The notes under the pieces: generated by a model
Told to the model about the DNA's origin: nothing
Seen by the model: the letters and a program-made list of their open reading frames with translations, nothing else
Database searches by the model: none
Source: Guadua angustifolia
Lineage: Eukaryota; Streptophyta; Magnoliopsida; Poales; Poaceae
DNA: 64,000 nucleotides
Reading direction: 5' to 3'
NCBI GenBank assembly: GCA_036346375.1
Contig: CM070512.1
Span: forward strand, 40,842,466 to 40,906,465
Shown here: positions 1-12,669 of the stretch, piece by piece
Layout of the letters: every line of letters starts with the position of its first letter
Position numbering within the stretch: position 1 is the stretch's first letter
Made by a program: the position numbers and the translations under genes

Positions 1-945
1 ATTTGAGGACTAGCCATCGAGCTAGAGGTCAGATTTCTTGATCCGAGGCACCGATTTTATTCTCCTCATCGCCGCTTCTATGATGATTCAATTAAATGAG
101 GCAATATTAATCATGTTAGTTAGTGGTTTCTCCGATTCAAAGACTGCTTAGATCATTGTGTCTAAAATTTCAACTTGGTTTTATTGCTGCCAGATATGTG
201 ACATGCTATCATGTTATTAGTTCCCTGTTATGAGGCTTGGTTCGCAGTGAATAACTTTGGCTAACTGCTTTAGTCCAAATTGGTCATTGCCCTACTATTC
301 AAGAGCTTTTCATAGTCCATTGTTGAGTTCTAGTGAATCAAGTATATTAAATAAAGGTCAATTGTATAGATTCACTAATTTGATTTGTATACCTTGTGAT
401 ATATTGCTGAAATTGGTGTTGGAGGGCTCATTTGGAGCAACCCATTAATTTATTAAATCTGAGAGCAATAGTTGTATGACTCCATTATTGCTCCTTGTTA
501 TGTTGCATTTGATCCTTGCCGTGGAAGGAGAGGTATTGCTCTGTGATGTATGTGTGAGATTTCTATGTATATGTGAAGTTTGAAATGTATATGTATCATG
601 TCAAATGAATATGTATCATGTGAATTATTCTAATTTCTCGTGAATTTTGAAATTTCTATGTATATGTGAAGTTTCTACGATATGTGAGATTTGTATGTAT
701 ATGTGTCCCTACACGCTCACAAGACTTGTCAAGATTAGTTTAATTGTGAATTTTCTTTTTTGTAACTCCTTGATATAATGAATTTAATCTTGAAATTTCA
801 TACGAGGCTACCTATGTATAAAATTGTAGGTTCAGATTCATTATATTCCGAGAGTTATAAAAAAGAGAAAATTGACAAGTTTAAGTTTTTAAATATTTGC
901 TTATCGAAATAATGATTTCACACTCTGCAACTTTTTAATTCATCG
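1..945. other. AT-rich stretch without a recognisable gene
   Basis: No open frame of convincing length or family is seen. Between about 545 and 705 a short motif recurs irregularly (variants of tatgtatatgtgaag and tatgtatcatgtgaatt), so the stretch contains a degenerate short-period repeat. It could be intergenic sequence or an outer part of the CACTA element whose right end lies at 5543; the left CACTA terminus was not found here. Confidence 0.4.
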
Positions 946-1009
946 TTCATAGGCTTCTCCCGCCTCTTCTTCATTGATCAATAAAGAAGAGCGGAGGAAG
1001 CCTATGGAC
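945..1009. repeat. Short imperfect hairpin (arms about 24 nt)
   Basis: The arm 945-971 (core ataggcttctcccgcctctt) is complementary to 984-1009 (core aagagcggaggaagcctat), with two small bulges and a loop of about 12 nt. It lies just upstream of the decayed CACTA coding region. It may be a chance or transposon-related foldback, or a small-RNA precursor; the sequence alone cannot decide. Confidence 0.4.
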
Positions 1010-1529
1010 AAGGGTACGCAGAAGACAAAGAACCAAGTCCATTTCTGCTTAGCGAATCCTCATGGCTTCGCCTTGCAAATTTGACGCCTCGTGACATCCA
1101 TGTTTCTTGAACTTGCAGGGCTTATTTTTTTTAAATCATTTTAGTGTGGAATAAGAATGATTCATTATTTTTATTACAAATATATTCTTAAGTTTATATG
1201 AATTTTTTCATATTATTTTTTCATTTCGAGATGTATATGTATCATATGAATTTTTTCTAATGTATAAGTATCATTTTAAAGTTACATGTGCACATGTTTG
1301 TAGCATGAGGTCACAACATCACTTGATTTCCTCTCAACTCTAGCAAAATTACCATCGATAGTATTTGGCCGATTTACACTAGGAACATCTTTGGCGTCAT
1401 GCTACCATCCTCTCTACCGTCTCTTCCCCACCATCTTCCACGCCGTTTTAGAGTAGTACCATCAGCTTTGCATGAAATGTGATCTATTTTCGTTAATTTT
1501 CAGTGCTTCTTCTAGCCTAAGAAACGACG

Positions 1530-3500
1530 ATGGACGATGAAAGATTTGATCAAGACGAATTTATGAGAAGTTTGATTTCGGGAGGTGATGGTCATGAGAT
1601 CGCGGAGCTCGCACCGCCTCATGGCCGCCGAGGCCACCGAGGCCAATGAGGTCGCAGAGCACGATGAGGCCGGCGAGGTAACAATCACCACATTCATGAT
1701 TGTCGGTTCCACTACCATGCTAAGCCAACATCCCGACCTGCTCATGATTGTACCATGCTTTCAGATCGGTCAACCAGCAGCAATCACGCCGCCGAGGTCC
1801 AAGCAAGAAGAAGAAGGCAAGACATGTTATCACCGAAGTCGGCGAGGACGGTCGACCTCTTTCACCCTCGGGCGCTTTGGCTGTTCAATTCGACATGCGG
1901 CGCCCACGTTAGGGACCACGTGGCAATTAGCATAGCAAAATGGGATCAGTCCTCAAGATACGAAGAACATGCTTTGGAACGATGTGAAGGAGACATTCAC
2001 CTTCCCCAAGGGACCGAAGAGAAGGTGAAGAGTTACACTCTCAAGAAGATGGCGGTCGATTCCGCACTTATAAAAAGAAGTGAACACGGAGTATATCAAG
2101 AAGAATTGAACGCCGACTTCAACAAGCACCCAAAGTTGTAAGATCACCGGGATGCGCTTGTGAACTACAAGATTTTGGACGAAGGTCAAAGTTTGAGGAG
2201 AAGAATAAGTGAATGCACAGAAGAAGAATTATCACCACCGACTCGCCCGGTGGTTACCGCCATGCAATACCAAAATGGGAGAAGAGGGAACAGACACGCT
2301 AGCGAAGGGTTTTCACCCGCAACAATGGATTGGCCCGACAGAGCAAAGCATTGGTTCTATGCTCACGGCGGCAACCTTGATGATAATGGCAATGCCTTGT
2401 GTTTGGGGAGGTGCTAAGAGATGTGGCGGAAGGCTTGTACAACCATCGAGGAGTCTTCCCAGTAGCTTTGTGCCAAACAGGAGAACAACGAGCTAACAAG
2501 GGCCTTGCAAAATCCAGAGCACCTCGACGTACACGAGGCGCCGGCGTTGTCCCGTGGAAGGTTGGTTTCGCCAGACGCCGAGACCTATAGGAGTCGGGCG
2601 AGAGCAAGGCTCGACAGACACAACAACTTAGTGCGCTTGAAGAACGCCTCAATCAAACAAATGAGAGAATGCAAGAAGAGATCCCAAGAGAGGTGCAGCT
2701 AGCCTTGAGCCAACAAAGGCGAGACGGGCCAAGAACCTCAAGTAATCCTAACATCATCTCCGGGCAATGGCAAGCAAGGCTTCCGGTGAAATGTGGCGAG
2801 CGACTTGGACAAGTATCCGTGAGACGACATCGACAAATAACACCTTGTGAGCTGCATATCCAAGCGCGAACTTACCTTCAAGGCGGCCGATGGCATGGTT
2901 CACCCATTAGAGCGGGCAGCTTATCCATGGCCAACAGATACCGTCAGATACTCCAAGGTCTCGGTGGAGGAGGTTCGCCAGTACGAGGACCTTGACCTCA
3001 AATTCTGGAGGTGACGGATCTGGTTAGGAGAGGCAATACACAATTTCATCCTGTGGCGCAAACGGTACATAATTTTTCGAGATAACATGGACGGTCGCTC
3101 CGCTGAAGAAGCTCCGAGAAGAAACTGCCTCCTCCCAAGAAGGCGCCGACCTACACCACCTCCTGCGCGATATAAGCCCGACAAGAAGCCCGCCTCCTAC
3201 ACCATCTCCTCGCAAGATATAAGCCTCGAAGAAGTCCGTCTCCTCCCAAGAAGGCGCCACCTACACCACCTCCCGCGCACATAAGCGCCACAAGAAGCCC
3301 GTCTCCTCCCAAGAAGGCGCCGACCAAGGAAACAAGCCACCGCCAAGAGCTCCCAAGAAGACGGGTCCTCCACCCAATCCAAGAAGCTAGCTGAACTTCC
3401 AAAGCGCAGTATGATATGAACGATGAGGAGACCAAGAAGGTGGTAAAATGAGAGGTAACTAAATTTCTTAAACCCAAGTCACCAGAGAAGAAGGTTCAAC
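1530..3500 (+). pseudogene. CACTA Transposase_24-like protein remnant with proline-rich tail
   Basis: Reading the plus strand across several frames gives an acidic N-terminus starting near 1530 (MDDERFDQDEF), then near 1950-2140 a segment including KVKSYTLKKMAVDSALIKRS, and near 2200-2400 a segment typical of Transposase_24 proteins of plant CACTA elements, with residues resembling KKYHHRL, GGYRHA and WPDRAKHWFYAHGG (frames change between them). From about 3090 to 3400 a lysine/proline-rich repeat (PPKKAPTYTT, PPKKAPPTPP type) forms the low-complexity linker usual in these proteins. Frameshifts and stops break the frame many times, so no full product is possible. Long minus-strand frames over 3024-3477 are complements of the repeat. 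Confidence 0.6.
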
Positions 3501-3729
3501 TCGCACGTAAGAATTTTATAAAGGCTTAATGACTATTAAAAATTTGAAGGATAAAAAGAAATGCCTCGCCAATCAAACTACGAGCGACATTGAGTAAGGA
3601 ATGCCCCAAGAAGAAGATGTCACCGAGGGAAGGGTAAGGAGATGCAACAATTCTTCGATGAAACCGCCTTAACGCAAATCAAATATTAGGCACGGAAGAG
3701 ATTGAGTTTGCCCAAGTAAAATGGTTATT

Positions 3730-5080
3730 TAAAGTGGGCGAGTCATTGGTCGAGCATGAGGAGTCTGCCCACCTAACGACAAAGATGCGGCAATTTCATG
3801 AATGGTACTTGGACGCGACCAAGCATGGTCTACGATGTTATTTGTCAAGTTTAAGCAACAAGATTTTTTTCGCGGTGAAGGTGAATTTTTGTCGATCGAC
3901 TACATATATGATCTATACTGCACAGACGCCTCGGCGTGAGCTTGATGGGTTGTCGGACTCGTAAGTGTCTTAATTATTTGCAAAAACTATCGTGCACTTC
4001 CTTGTACTATACTAACTTGCAAGCCTAACTAATTTCTTATGTAGCATGGAGATACAAAGATGCCAAGGATCGATTTTACATAGGCTTCATGGACCCGAGA
4101 GTTATCAACGTGACAACCGTTAGAGACCATTCAAGTTTAAACAGAGACTAACGATTCAATGCGCTAATGGGTCAAAGATATAAGTCAAAGATATATCTAG
4201 CCTACTCATTTGAATACGATTTCGTACCACCTCATTCGCCTCCTTTTTCATAACACGATGTTAGAACTAATTAGTTATCTACGCTGACAAATCTATGTAT
4301 AGTTTTCATTGGATTCTTCTTATGATCGAGCTAGATCATAGCTCGATCACAATTATGGACTCATAAAGGAGACCGGTTGAAAAGTATCAAAACTTTATCG
4401 ACATGCTCAACCGGTATTAATTCTTGTTTCTTTCATTATCGTACTAGTTCTATTTCCTTCAATTTGAAACAAATTCTAATCATGTACAATTCAGTAATCA
4501 CATGTGTAGTGCATTCACACGTTCCCGCTAAAAACGTATGTATTCAAGGAGGAATTTGACATTACAATTGCCTCGTGTAACGATATCATAATGCTAGCTT
4601 TTAGTTAGTTAACTTAATTTCCTTGCATCCATTTCACACTTTCAACTTTTTCTACCGCAGATCTTGACTCAACCGCGGGTAACAATTTATGCGGCTACTA
4701 TGTATGCGAGTTTATGCACACCCAAACCGAGCAGCCAACCGCATGCTAAAAGGCAACAAGGGGTGAGTAAATATAATTACTAGCTTCAATGATGTATAGG
4801 TATTCCTTATATCTTGTACAAATTCAAGTATTGATTAGTTAATGACTTAACGATAGGTGCCTCAATATTTGGCGGAAGAAGGTTCGAACTCTCACCACGA
4901 GTGAGAGCAATTCAAGAACAACTCATCGGCTTTATTTATGATGAGGTCGTAAATCCAAAAAGCGAGTTTCACGAATCGAAATTTTAACAGTGGTGCCCTT
5001 CGATAAGGACCGATTGAATCGTCGGGTTCGACATCTACGGCTAGCAAGAGCGATGCGTAAAAGATCCCGGCGAATGTAAG
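3730..5080 (+). pseudogene. Ulp1-like C48 cysteine protease domain remnant of the CACTA element
   Basis: Fragments in order match the Ulp1/SENP-type C48 peptidase domain found in many plant CACTA and Mutator elements. They are an upstream helix-rich part (3734-3960, KWLFKVGESLVEHEESAH), a catalytic-His strand near 4305 (FHWILLMIELD), its partner Asp near 4355 (TIMDS), and the Cys box near 4690 (NNLCGYYVCEFM). A tail near 4895 (RAIQEQL-like) also fits. In-frame stops and frame changes separate the motifs; some gaps look like introns. In host cells this family removes SUMO-like modifiers; its role in transposons is not established. The motifs are clear, the gene is dead. Confidence 0.6.
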
Positions 5081-5546
5081 GAAAAAAATACTAAAGTTGT
5101 AATTAAAGTTGTGTACATATATATTGATACATTAGACGATGAGCGTAAGAACAAATATGTGTACATATTTTAATACATTAGATGTAATTAAATTTGTTAA
5201 TGAATGTTCAATGATTTAATTATCGTGCAAAGTGCATGATTGATTATCGTGCTTTTAATTAGTTGTGATTTAACACACACATATATATAAATAATAGCTC
5301 TTGGAGAAATATACCTATATATATACAAAACATCGATGGGTTGGAGAAACCAACCAGCATCGATGAGGTCCTCGAGGGTTCTGACGCCACGCCACGTGAA
5401 TTCGAACCGATCGATACTTTATCATTACCGGTGAGTGAACCGATCGATGCCCTTGAGCATCGATCCGGATGGCTTCAGACGGTTCAAAAACCGCTACTAA
5501 AGGCAGTTTTGGACCGGGACTAAATGCCCTTTCCGTAGTAGTGCAA

Positions 5547-6733
5547 GAATAATACTTGTGGAATTGTTCATTTTAAACAGTTTTTCCCATATTAAAAAAG
5601 CACATAAATCCACTTATGGCATTCAGCCACTTTGCTACTTCGAAATGGTATGAGACATATTTATTTCATTTTCAATTTCAAATTTACCGGTACATAAATT
5701 ATACTTATAATAATAATAAAAGAGCTCTCTAAATAACGGATCCCTTATTATGCTGATGAATATCCCCTAGATTCGATTGTGCCCTGCTGCTTGTCTTGGG
5801 AGCTTATGCGTGACTACTGTTTCGTTGTCGCATTCAAAATTGTCGCGTGAACGAAGTGGTGACTTGGGAGGCCACTTAGCTTTCGTCCTTCCTAGAATTA
5901 TTATTTTTATTACGAAAAGAAATCCTGAAGTAGGAGAGAAAAATGAAATGTAAATCTTGTTATGTTGGCAAATGGCACTCCTTGTGCGATGTGCACGTCC
6001 ACACTCTTAAAACATTTTTAGGCCCCATTTGGAACTCAAGAATAGGAAAAACACAAAAATTCGGAACTGAGAACACAAGAAAACTACGTCGGTGTTGTTC
6101 AGATGTCACAAAGGAAAACACACAAGAATTTGCTAATTGCTGGCCACGTTTCATACAACGGGCGGTCAGGATGTAACCCCATTGCTTGCAGTCGCTTCAC
6201 ATTTGATAAATTCAAAAGCCGCTACAGTATTGGACCTTCAATTTACTCAACAGAATGAAATCTGCATTTCTTTTCACTGATCCAGAGAAGTTCACCTCGT
6301 CAAAAATAACAATATGAACACCCGGTAAAATGCTAGGAAAGAAGATGAAGATGCGACCAGCCTATGGCTATCTGCAGTAGGACCAAGTTACACAGGTCTG
6401 AAAAATGGACCATACTGAGCAGCAAAACATTCCACAAGGCATAAACCATTGTGCGATATCAACGTCTACTACCCTTTGCGAAACCACCCAGTTCAAGTGC
6501 ACTGAGCACAAATGATGCTCCAAAATGGCACCAAAGCTCTTGTGGAAGTTCAAGAATGCACAGCTACACAGGCAATCATCACTGTGGTATTTTGCTGATC
6601 TCCTTTCATTGGAAAACCCTCTGGTCTGAGACATGGGCTTTTGCGCTGTACAAATTTCTATATTTCAACAAGAAGGGTGGCTGCAGGAGCCTCAAAGAGT
6701 GCTTAGGTTGGCAAAATGAGTTCCATCGCCAAC
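5547..6733 (-). other. 3' flank and probable 3' UTR of the membrane-protein gene
   Basis: Beyond the CACTA end the sequence is AT-rich without a coding family. From about 6730 down to roughly 6300 it lies directly after the predicted stop codon at 6734-6736 of the minus-strand gene and most likely includes its 3' UTR. The exact polyadenylation site cannot be read. Open frames here on either strand (for example 6451-6846 plus, 6368-6634 minus) have no recognisable family and overlap the UTR and last exon. Confidence 0.4.
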
Positions 6734-9700
6734 TTAAGTCTGCTGTGCATGACATGAAGAGTTCAGGGGTCTTCTTAGACCAGCTTCCACCTGATAAAAA
6801 AAACGTCACGATAATTTCCCAAAAATACATGCCCGAGTTGCAATAGCTCTCCATAAATGCATCCAAATAATGATCCATGAGGTACTACCAATAGCACTTG
6901 ATGCCAATCAGCCCAAAATTGTTCCTAACAACCTATTGCTCATTACAACCTAATATGTACAAAGTTTGAATATTTAACCAAGAACTCCATTATTATCGCA
7001 CATTAGCCTTATAATAGCAAGCAGTCAGCCAAAAGTGTGTATTGGTGTGTTATTTCATGTTATAGTAGGCAGTAAAACAAAGATGCGTCCTCTTCAAACT
7101 CTTCAGCTAGATGGGTTCAAACTCAGAGAGCACATGTTCAGATTGGGTTAGAGAGCACTGCTGGGAATTAGTTGTGCTACAAAGCAGACTAACAAAAAAG
7201 ACTGAGATGACATAGATAGGCTATGATAAATACTGGTGAGCATAAAAGAACAAGATACCCATATCCACATTTTGTAATATAACAGTTTTTTAAATTAGTT
7301 CATACATGTGGCTCTCCAACAGTACATGATATTTAGCACTGGATATCCAAAAAACTGATGAAACCAACTCCAGAGAGGCATCGAGGACCCATGCCATCAT
7401 ACGCCATAATTATGGTTCTGTACCACCATAATGACTTAATGAGCAGTCACGATTAACTGTGTTCAAGATATGTAGAACTTTCATGCATTCATAGAGTCAG
7501 TCTTCAACTTAAATGAGACAGTGAAATAAGGTTACCACTCCTTGCTAACAACCTTATAAGGGCAGGATTTTTGACACAACAATGGACATGTAGATGAAGT
7601 CTCAGAATGAACTTGTTATATTATAATCCCACTAACTGGGAATAACTTACATCATTAGCCAGAAAAGATCTACTATCGAAAGATTTAAGTCGTGGAGATT
7701 GGGCTGCAGATGTTGACCCACTATCAGTACTACCACTTCGTTTATCACCCTGCAAATAGAGCAATTCTTTGTAAATAACACATACTAGGCTTCTATCAGT
7801 GTTGACAAAGACTTGCACCATTGATAAATGAGTTAGCAACTGAGTGCTGCGGTTTCAGAATGGTACAAGATAGTCCTCACGAAAAATGCATACAATACCT
7901 TGACAGCTAAGAGAGACATAAATTTACGTAACTTCAACCTGAAAAGATGTATGGCAGAAATAAAACCTCAACATTATGTTTCTACTGATAAGAAAGACAA
8001 CCAACATCTAGAATACATAAATATGAATGCTAGATAACAAGGTCAGAGAAGAGAGAGAAGAATACAAACATTTTGTCAGGATGAAAAGGTGCAGAAAAGC
8101 AAGGTAAATGAAACAAATGTGTATCCTAATTCTAGTTCTTGAAGTCCATTGCAAGACAGAAAATTTGAGGTAATCTTCATGTTAGATCCAGCCATCTAGG
8201 TCAAATTTACCATCTTCAAATTAGTATACCCATAACAAAGGGATATCAATAGAACCATCACATAATTAGGATTAACAATTGTTTTGGGTCATGTTTGAGA
8301 ACTACAAAAAATATTCCTTGCAGAATTTAGTGGCCAGATGGAATCCACCTCTATCCCATGGGAAAACAACCTAACTGAGAAATAATCCAGGGTATGATTT
8401 CCCATGATTTCAAAGTTACCAATTGTATTTTTTTAAAAAATTGATGAACTATATATGGTTCATTCTTGAGAACCTGAGAATATTATAAATTTTAAGTATC
8501 AACAGCTACAATGCTAAATTTTTTAGACTGAGAATACTTGAAGGTGGGGAATATTATGTTAGCTGCAGAGCAGCAAAAATGTAAAGCAGCTCAAAATTGT
8601 ACACAAAGATGTAATGTCTTATCTTGAAACTACGATGCGAATGCATTAGCAAAGGAAAGAGCAATTTTTATGAAAATGTAATGCAGTATGAATTAAAAAG
8701 ATAGGTCAACCTTACCAGAAAAACTAAAAAGATATGTTATACTCTCCAAATATTTCTTTGGTACTTGTTCATACAAATACACATAAGGAAAGATGTAGAA
8801 TAAATTAGAAGGGAATACCTGATTATTGCATGCATTGTTTCGGACGTCCTCCAAAAGTGAAGAATAGTAGGAAGGATCATATATTGAACCTCCCAATATA
8901 TCATCAGCCATGGAATTCCGTCTAACTGAATTAGTTCTGGGGCTCAAGAAACTATTTCTTGCATCATAGTTTACTTCATGATATGTTGGGGTACTGGATG
9001 AGACCCCTAACCTATACATCTGGATCCATATGAATGATGACAAAAACCTCACTGAAAACCCAATAATTTGCATCCACAATGCTAGTCTTAGTGAGAAAAC
9101 ATAACGTTGACCATACTTCTCATCAGGAGTAATATTCCTGTATAAATAGATACAATAGTCAGAAGAATATGGACTATGGAGTAAACATTAAATTATAATT
9201 TTAGAATGATCTCCCTGTTACTAAAGAAGAAAGTGCACTAGCATATATTTCTATATTCATCTAATAGCACAGATATACCAAATAACTTATGCAGTTATTC
9301 TTCTAAGTTTGACGTTTGATAAACATAAGAAATTCGATAATACAACAAGCCAAGCCCATATAGGTACTTATTGGATGAAAAATCATTGAAAAACTATAAA
9401 TTATTATACAGTATTCACAATACAACAAATACCGAAATTAAATATATCTGTAATAGAAGAAATACTTATGTGTGCCCAACTGAAAGAAGAATGTACAAAC
9501 CCACTCCAGCGATGTCCTGTCAACTAGGCATTGAATGGGAATCATCAATCTAAACAAGTTTCAAGAAACAACGGTTTCCCTGAAACTTCAACAGAATCAA
9601 TACTATTTCCCAGCTGAATGGCAGAAAAACTAACATGGAAATCAGATTGACACCATTCGGATTGGAGGGCACCAAGAAAATGCATTAAAACTTGCAGAGC

Positions 9701-11714
9701 TGTTTGACTTGATAGATATTTTGCATCATGCTCCATTAATTAAAAATTTATGAAGCCATCAAACAAAAAGAAATATCAATTAAAAATTTATGAAGCCATC
9801 AAACAAAAAGAATATCACCTAAAGTCACTAGTGACTATTCTATTTATTATACAGAACACCGTACCATTATTATTTTTCCATGTGCACAGATCTGTGCAAT
9901 CACAATACTGAAAGGAAAAGCAGGTTATTAAACTGAAAGATAGTGGTAACAGAAGACATACCATATAGCATGTGAGAAGAGTATAAACCACGCAACATCA
10001 AGGATGATAGCAAAGAAGAGAAGGACAGCATATGTCCGGACAAGTCTCTGGCTACTGCTCTCAATTGCAACAACAGCAAAGAGCCCTATCACCAGGTTGA
10101 TAACAAGAACCCCGTTGAACAATGCCCCGAGAGATCCAATCAGCGCACAACCAATCTAGAAAGTTGAAGAATTAATTATGCATGTGAATACCTTACTTTC
10201 AACTTTCAAGTAAATTCAACTTTCTACTAAGAACTCATTTCGACATTATAACAACTAAAATCACATAAAAATTAAAAGAAACAAACATAAAGCAAGAACC
10301 CTAATTATCATTGAAGCTAAGCATGCTGAATGTAAAACCATGATTTAAGCATCATGACATTTGAAGCGGACCAGTTTTCCTTGTTCTTTTACCAAACTTG
10401 ATCAAAGATTCAACACAATAATGTCTATGAGATTCACTAAATTGCATCGATCAAAACTTATCTGTTTCCAACATTGTAAGCATCAAGAAGAAGAAAAACT
10501 GCCCAAATTCAAAAAAAAAATTTGCAATAACTTAGCCAAGGCATAATTATCACTGACATTACGGCAGTAAAATTAAAGCACTATTCTGATTCCAGCACAA
10601 AGTTATCTTTGCTCTTCCCCTTCCTATTTCCTAGACTGGTATACCATGAATAAAAAACTAGTCGAATCAGGAAGCTCATCTAGGTCACACTAGGCCAAAA
10701 CTAATTGCATACCAATGCAACCATTAAGGACTGCTCGAACATGAACACTTTGTGCTAATTCTCTGTGTAAGAAGTCCACAAGCAAATAACCTTTTCTTTT
10801 AAAAGCATGAGGATTGTTTCTGGCGAGATGCAAGGAATATTATTAACTCTAACAATGAATCCAGCATCAAGTTATTACCCTTCAAGAACAAAGTTTTTTT
10901 TTTAAAAAAAAAGGTCGGAAGCCCATTCATGAGGAATTAAATCAAAATAATTACCAGAATTCAGACAAATTTAAGGTCCGAAGAACCAAGGACCTAATTA
11001 CTACCAAGCTCGTAAAAGTCAAAATAAATAGCAAACTAAGTCATCTCCTTTCAACCCTTGCCTGTTTCCAAAGTTGCCATCAAGCATAAGAATTGAATTT
11101 GGGAAGCCCATTCAAGGAACAAATTGACTTGATCAAATGGAATAGAAAAGGACAAAAAACCTGGACAAACTCACAGCCCCTAGGCGAGGCACACACATAT
11201 CACTAAAGCGGTGAATTGTACCAATGATCAAATTTGACTCCAGCATTAGATTCAACTAAAGGTTCTCACTTCTCTTTCCAAGGTTGCGTTATGCATAAGA
11301 ATGAAATTGAAGCCCACCACCTAAATCGCATTCAACTAATAACTTCAACTTCCCAGAATATTTTGACACTATCTGGGTACACCCGGGGTCCCAAGAACGC
11401 CGCAACGCGCGCAATTTACCACTAAGGTAGCAAAATTACACCACGCCTAAATCTTCTTCGTCCTCTTCTCTTCTCCCAAGATTCCCATCACGGACAAGAA
11501 CAAGAATAACAACAACAACAACAACAACAACAAGAAAGTAACCGATCTTGGGAGCCGGCAGCCGAGCACGCCGATCCGATCGAGCGGGGGGCGAGGAATG
11601 CGCGCGCACCTGGAGGTAGATGAAGGCGAGGGCGAGGGACTGGAGCGCGTCGTAGTCGCGCAGGAAGGAGCGCACCCGCGGCCCGATTCCGAGCGGCGGC
11701 GGGCACCAGCGCAT
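6734..11714 (-). CDS. Four-pass membrane protein, possibly AGTRAP-like, five exons
   Basis: Predicted coding exons on the minus strand are 11714-11610, 10155-9962, 9137-8819, 7749-7651 and 6790-6734. All introns are GT-AG and the phases join cleanly (0, 2, 0, 0), giving 774 nt and 257 residues. The start is the first in-frame ATG (MRWCPPPLG); upstream in-frame codons offer only a GTG. Hydrophobic segments lie near residues 25-47, 48-66, 77-97 and 116-142, followed by a Ser/Asn-rich cytosol-like tail (SFLSPRTNSVRRNS, STDSGSTSAAQSP) that could be phosphorylated. Four membrane spans, an ILDV..F motif in span 3 and a YRLG motif after span 4 recall the angiotensin-receptor-associated (AGTRAP) family, but this is inference. 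The role in the plant is unknown. The last exon is the least certain part: it is supported by a strong T-tract/CAG acceptor and matching phase. This is the most convincing host gene in the window. Confidence 0.8.
9738..9813. repeat. Two-copy 40-bp tandem duplication in intron 2
   Basis: The unit starting aattaaaaatttatgaagcc occurs at 9738 and again at 9778, a period of 40 bp, in intron 2 of the membrane-protein gene. The copies are nearly identical, implying a recent slippage event. Confidence 0.85.
11505..11534. repeat. (AAC)n microsatellite in intron 1
   Basis: About nine AAC/ACA trinucleotides in a row lie roughly 75 bp inside intron 1, close to the first exon's donor site. This is a likely length-polymorphic locus. 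Confidence 0.9.
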
Positions 11715-11967
11715 TCCTACTCCGGCGAGCTCCGGGGCATGCAGATCGGGGTGTGGTGGGGGCACCCTCTGGGTGGTTCCTAGGCCAGGGGCTCCGCTTC
11801 CCGAGGAGGCGTGATCGAGGATGAACGGAGAATCGGGAGGAGGAGATTTTGCCCTCCGGTCGACGGTTTCCTGGCTGCTTTTTATGAAGGGGATCAGCAG
11901 TGACCGGAGAACGGGGGCAAGATGGGCGTTACCGAGCGAATGGGTTATTGTTGATTTGTTTGGAAAC

Positions 11968-12669
11968 CTTTTTAACCAACTCCAACCTAAACCCTTATAT
12001 TTTCTCTCTAAATCACTTATTTAGAAGTGGTATAAAAATTAGAGATACCCTATATCAAATTTGTCTCCAACCCACACTTCCTATTACTCACCCCTATTAT
12101 TTATCTAAACATTATTATTACTTTGCACCCATGATCAATCATTTACTAAAAATAGAAATAACAAATAAAAAAATATTGAAGAAAATAGTAGGAGGAAGAA
12201 GAAAACCCCTAGATGTAGGGGTGAGAAAGAGTCTCTCTAGAATAGGGATTCCTTATAAGGGTTGGGTTGGAACTCACATTTTTCCAATTCTTAACATAAT
12301 TTGGGATAGAATGAGGTTTAGAGCAAGCCCAACCCACCTCTAAACCTCCCCTATCCTAAATTATAAGAATTGAGTTCCAATCAACCCTTAAAATATGAGT
12401 TCACCCCTATATCTAGGCTTTCTCCTTCCCTATTATTTTCTTCAACATTTTTGTATTTGTTATTTCTATTTTTAGTAAATAATTCATGGGTGCAAAGTAA
12501 TAATAATTTTAGATAAATAATAGGGGTGAGTAATAGGGAGTGTGGGTTGGAGACAAATTTGATATAAGGTGCCCATAATTTTTACACCACCCCTAAATGA
12601 GTGATTTAGGGAGAAAATATAAGAGTTTGGGTTGGAGTTGCTCTTAGGGGTGGGTTGGACTTGCTCTTA
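11968..12669. mobile_element. Long foldback (inverted-repeat) element, about 700 bp
   Basis: The left arm from about 11968 (aaccaactccaacctaaacc) is complementary over most of its length to the right arm ending near 12669 (gtttgggttggagttgctct). The complementarity includes inner blocks such as ctattactcacccctattat against ataataggggtgagtaatag. The centre near 12310-12350 forms its own palindrome (gaggtttagag / ctctaaacctc) and contains the same gagcaag-ccaaccca motif as the outer end, which suggests two head-to-head MITEs. No coding potential is seen. Target-site duplication and superfamily were not determined. Confidence 0.7.

Larger units (their letters stand above)
1512..5543 (+). mobile_element. 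Degenerate CACTA (En/Spm-like) transposon, right end present
   Basis: The right terminus reads ...ggaccgggactaaatgccctttccgtagtagtg and stops at 5543; its complement begins CACTACTACGGAAAGGGC, the classic CACTA terminal inverted repeat. Inverted subterminal units (ggttcaaaaaccgc...) precede it. The interior holds broken versions of two proteins commonly found in grass CACTA elements: a Transposase_24-type protein and a Ulp1-like C48 protease. No left CACTAC terminus was found between 1 and 1500, so the left boundary given is only where recognisable coding starts. The element is either left-truncated or extends beyond the window. Confidence 0.75.

Noticed and set aside
1..1500. Left terminus of the first CACTA element
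   Set aside because: No CACTACTACGGAAAG-type sequence was found; the element is truncated or begins outside the window.
3024..3477. Minus-strand frames of 60-108 codons
   Set aside because: They are the complement of the lysine/proline-rich repeat of the CACTA protein.
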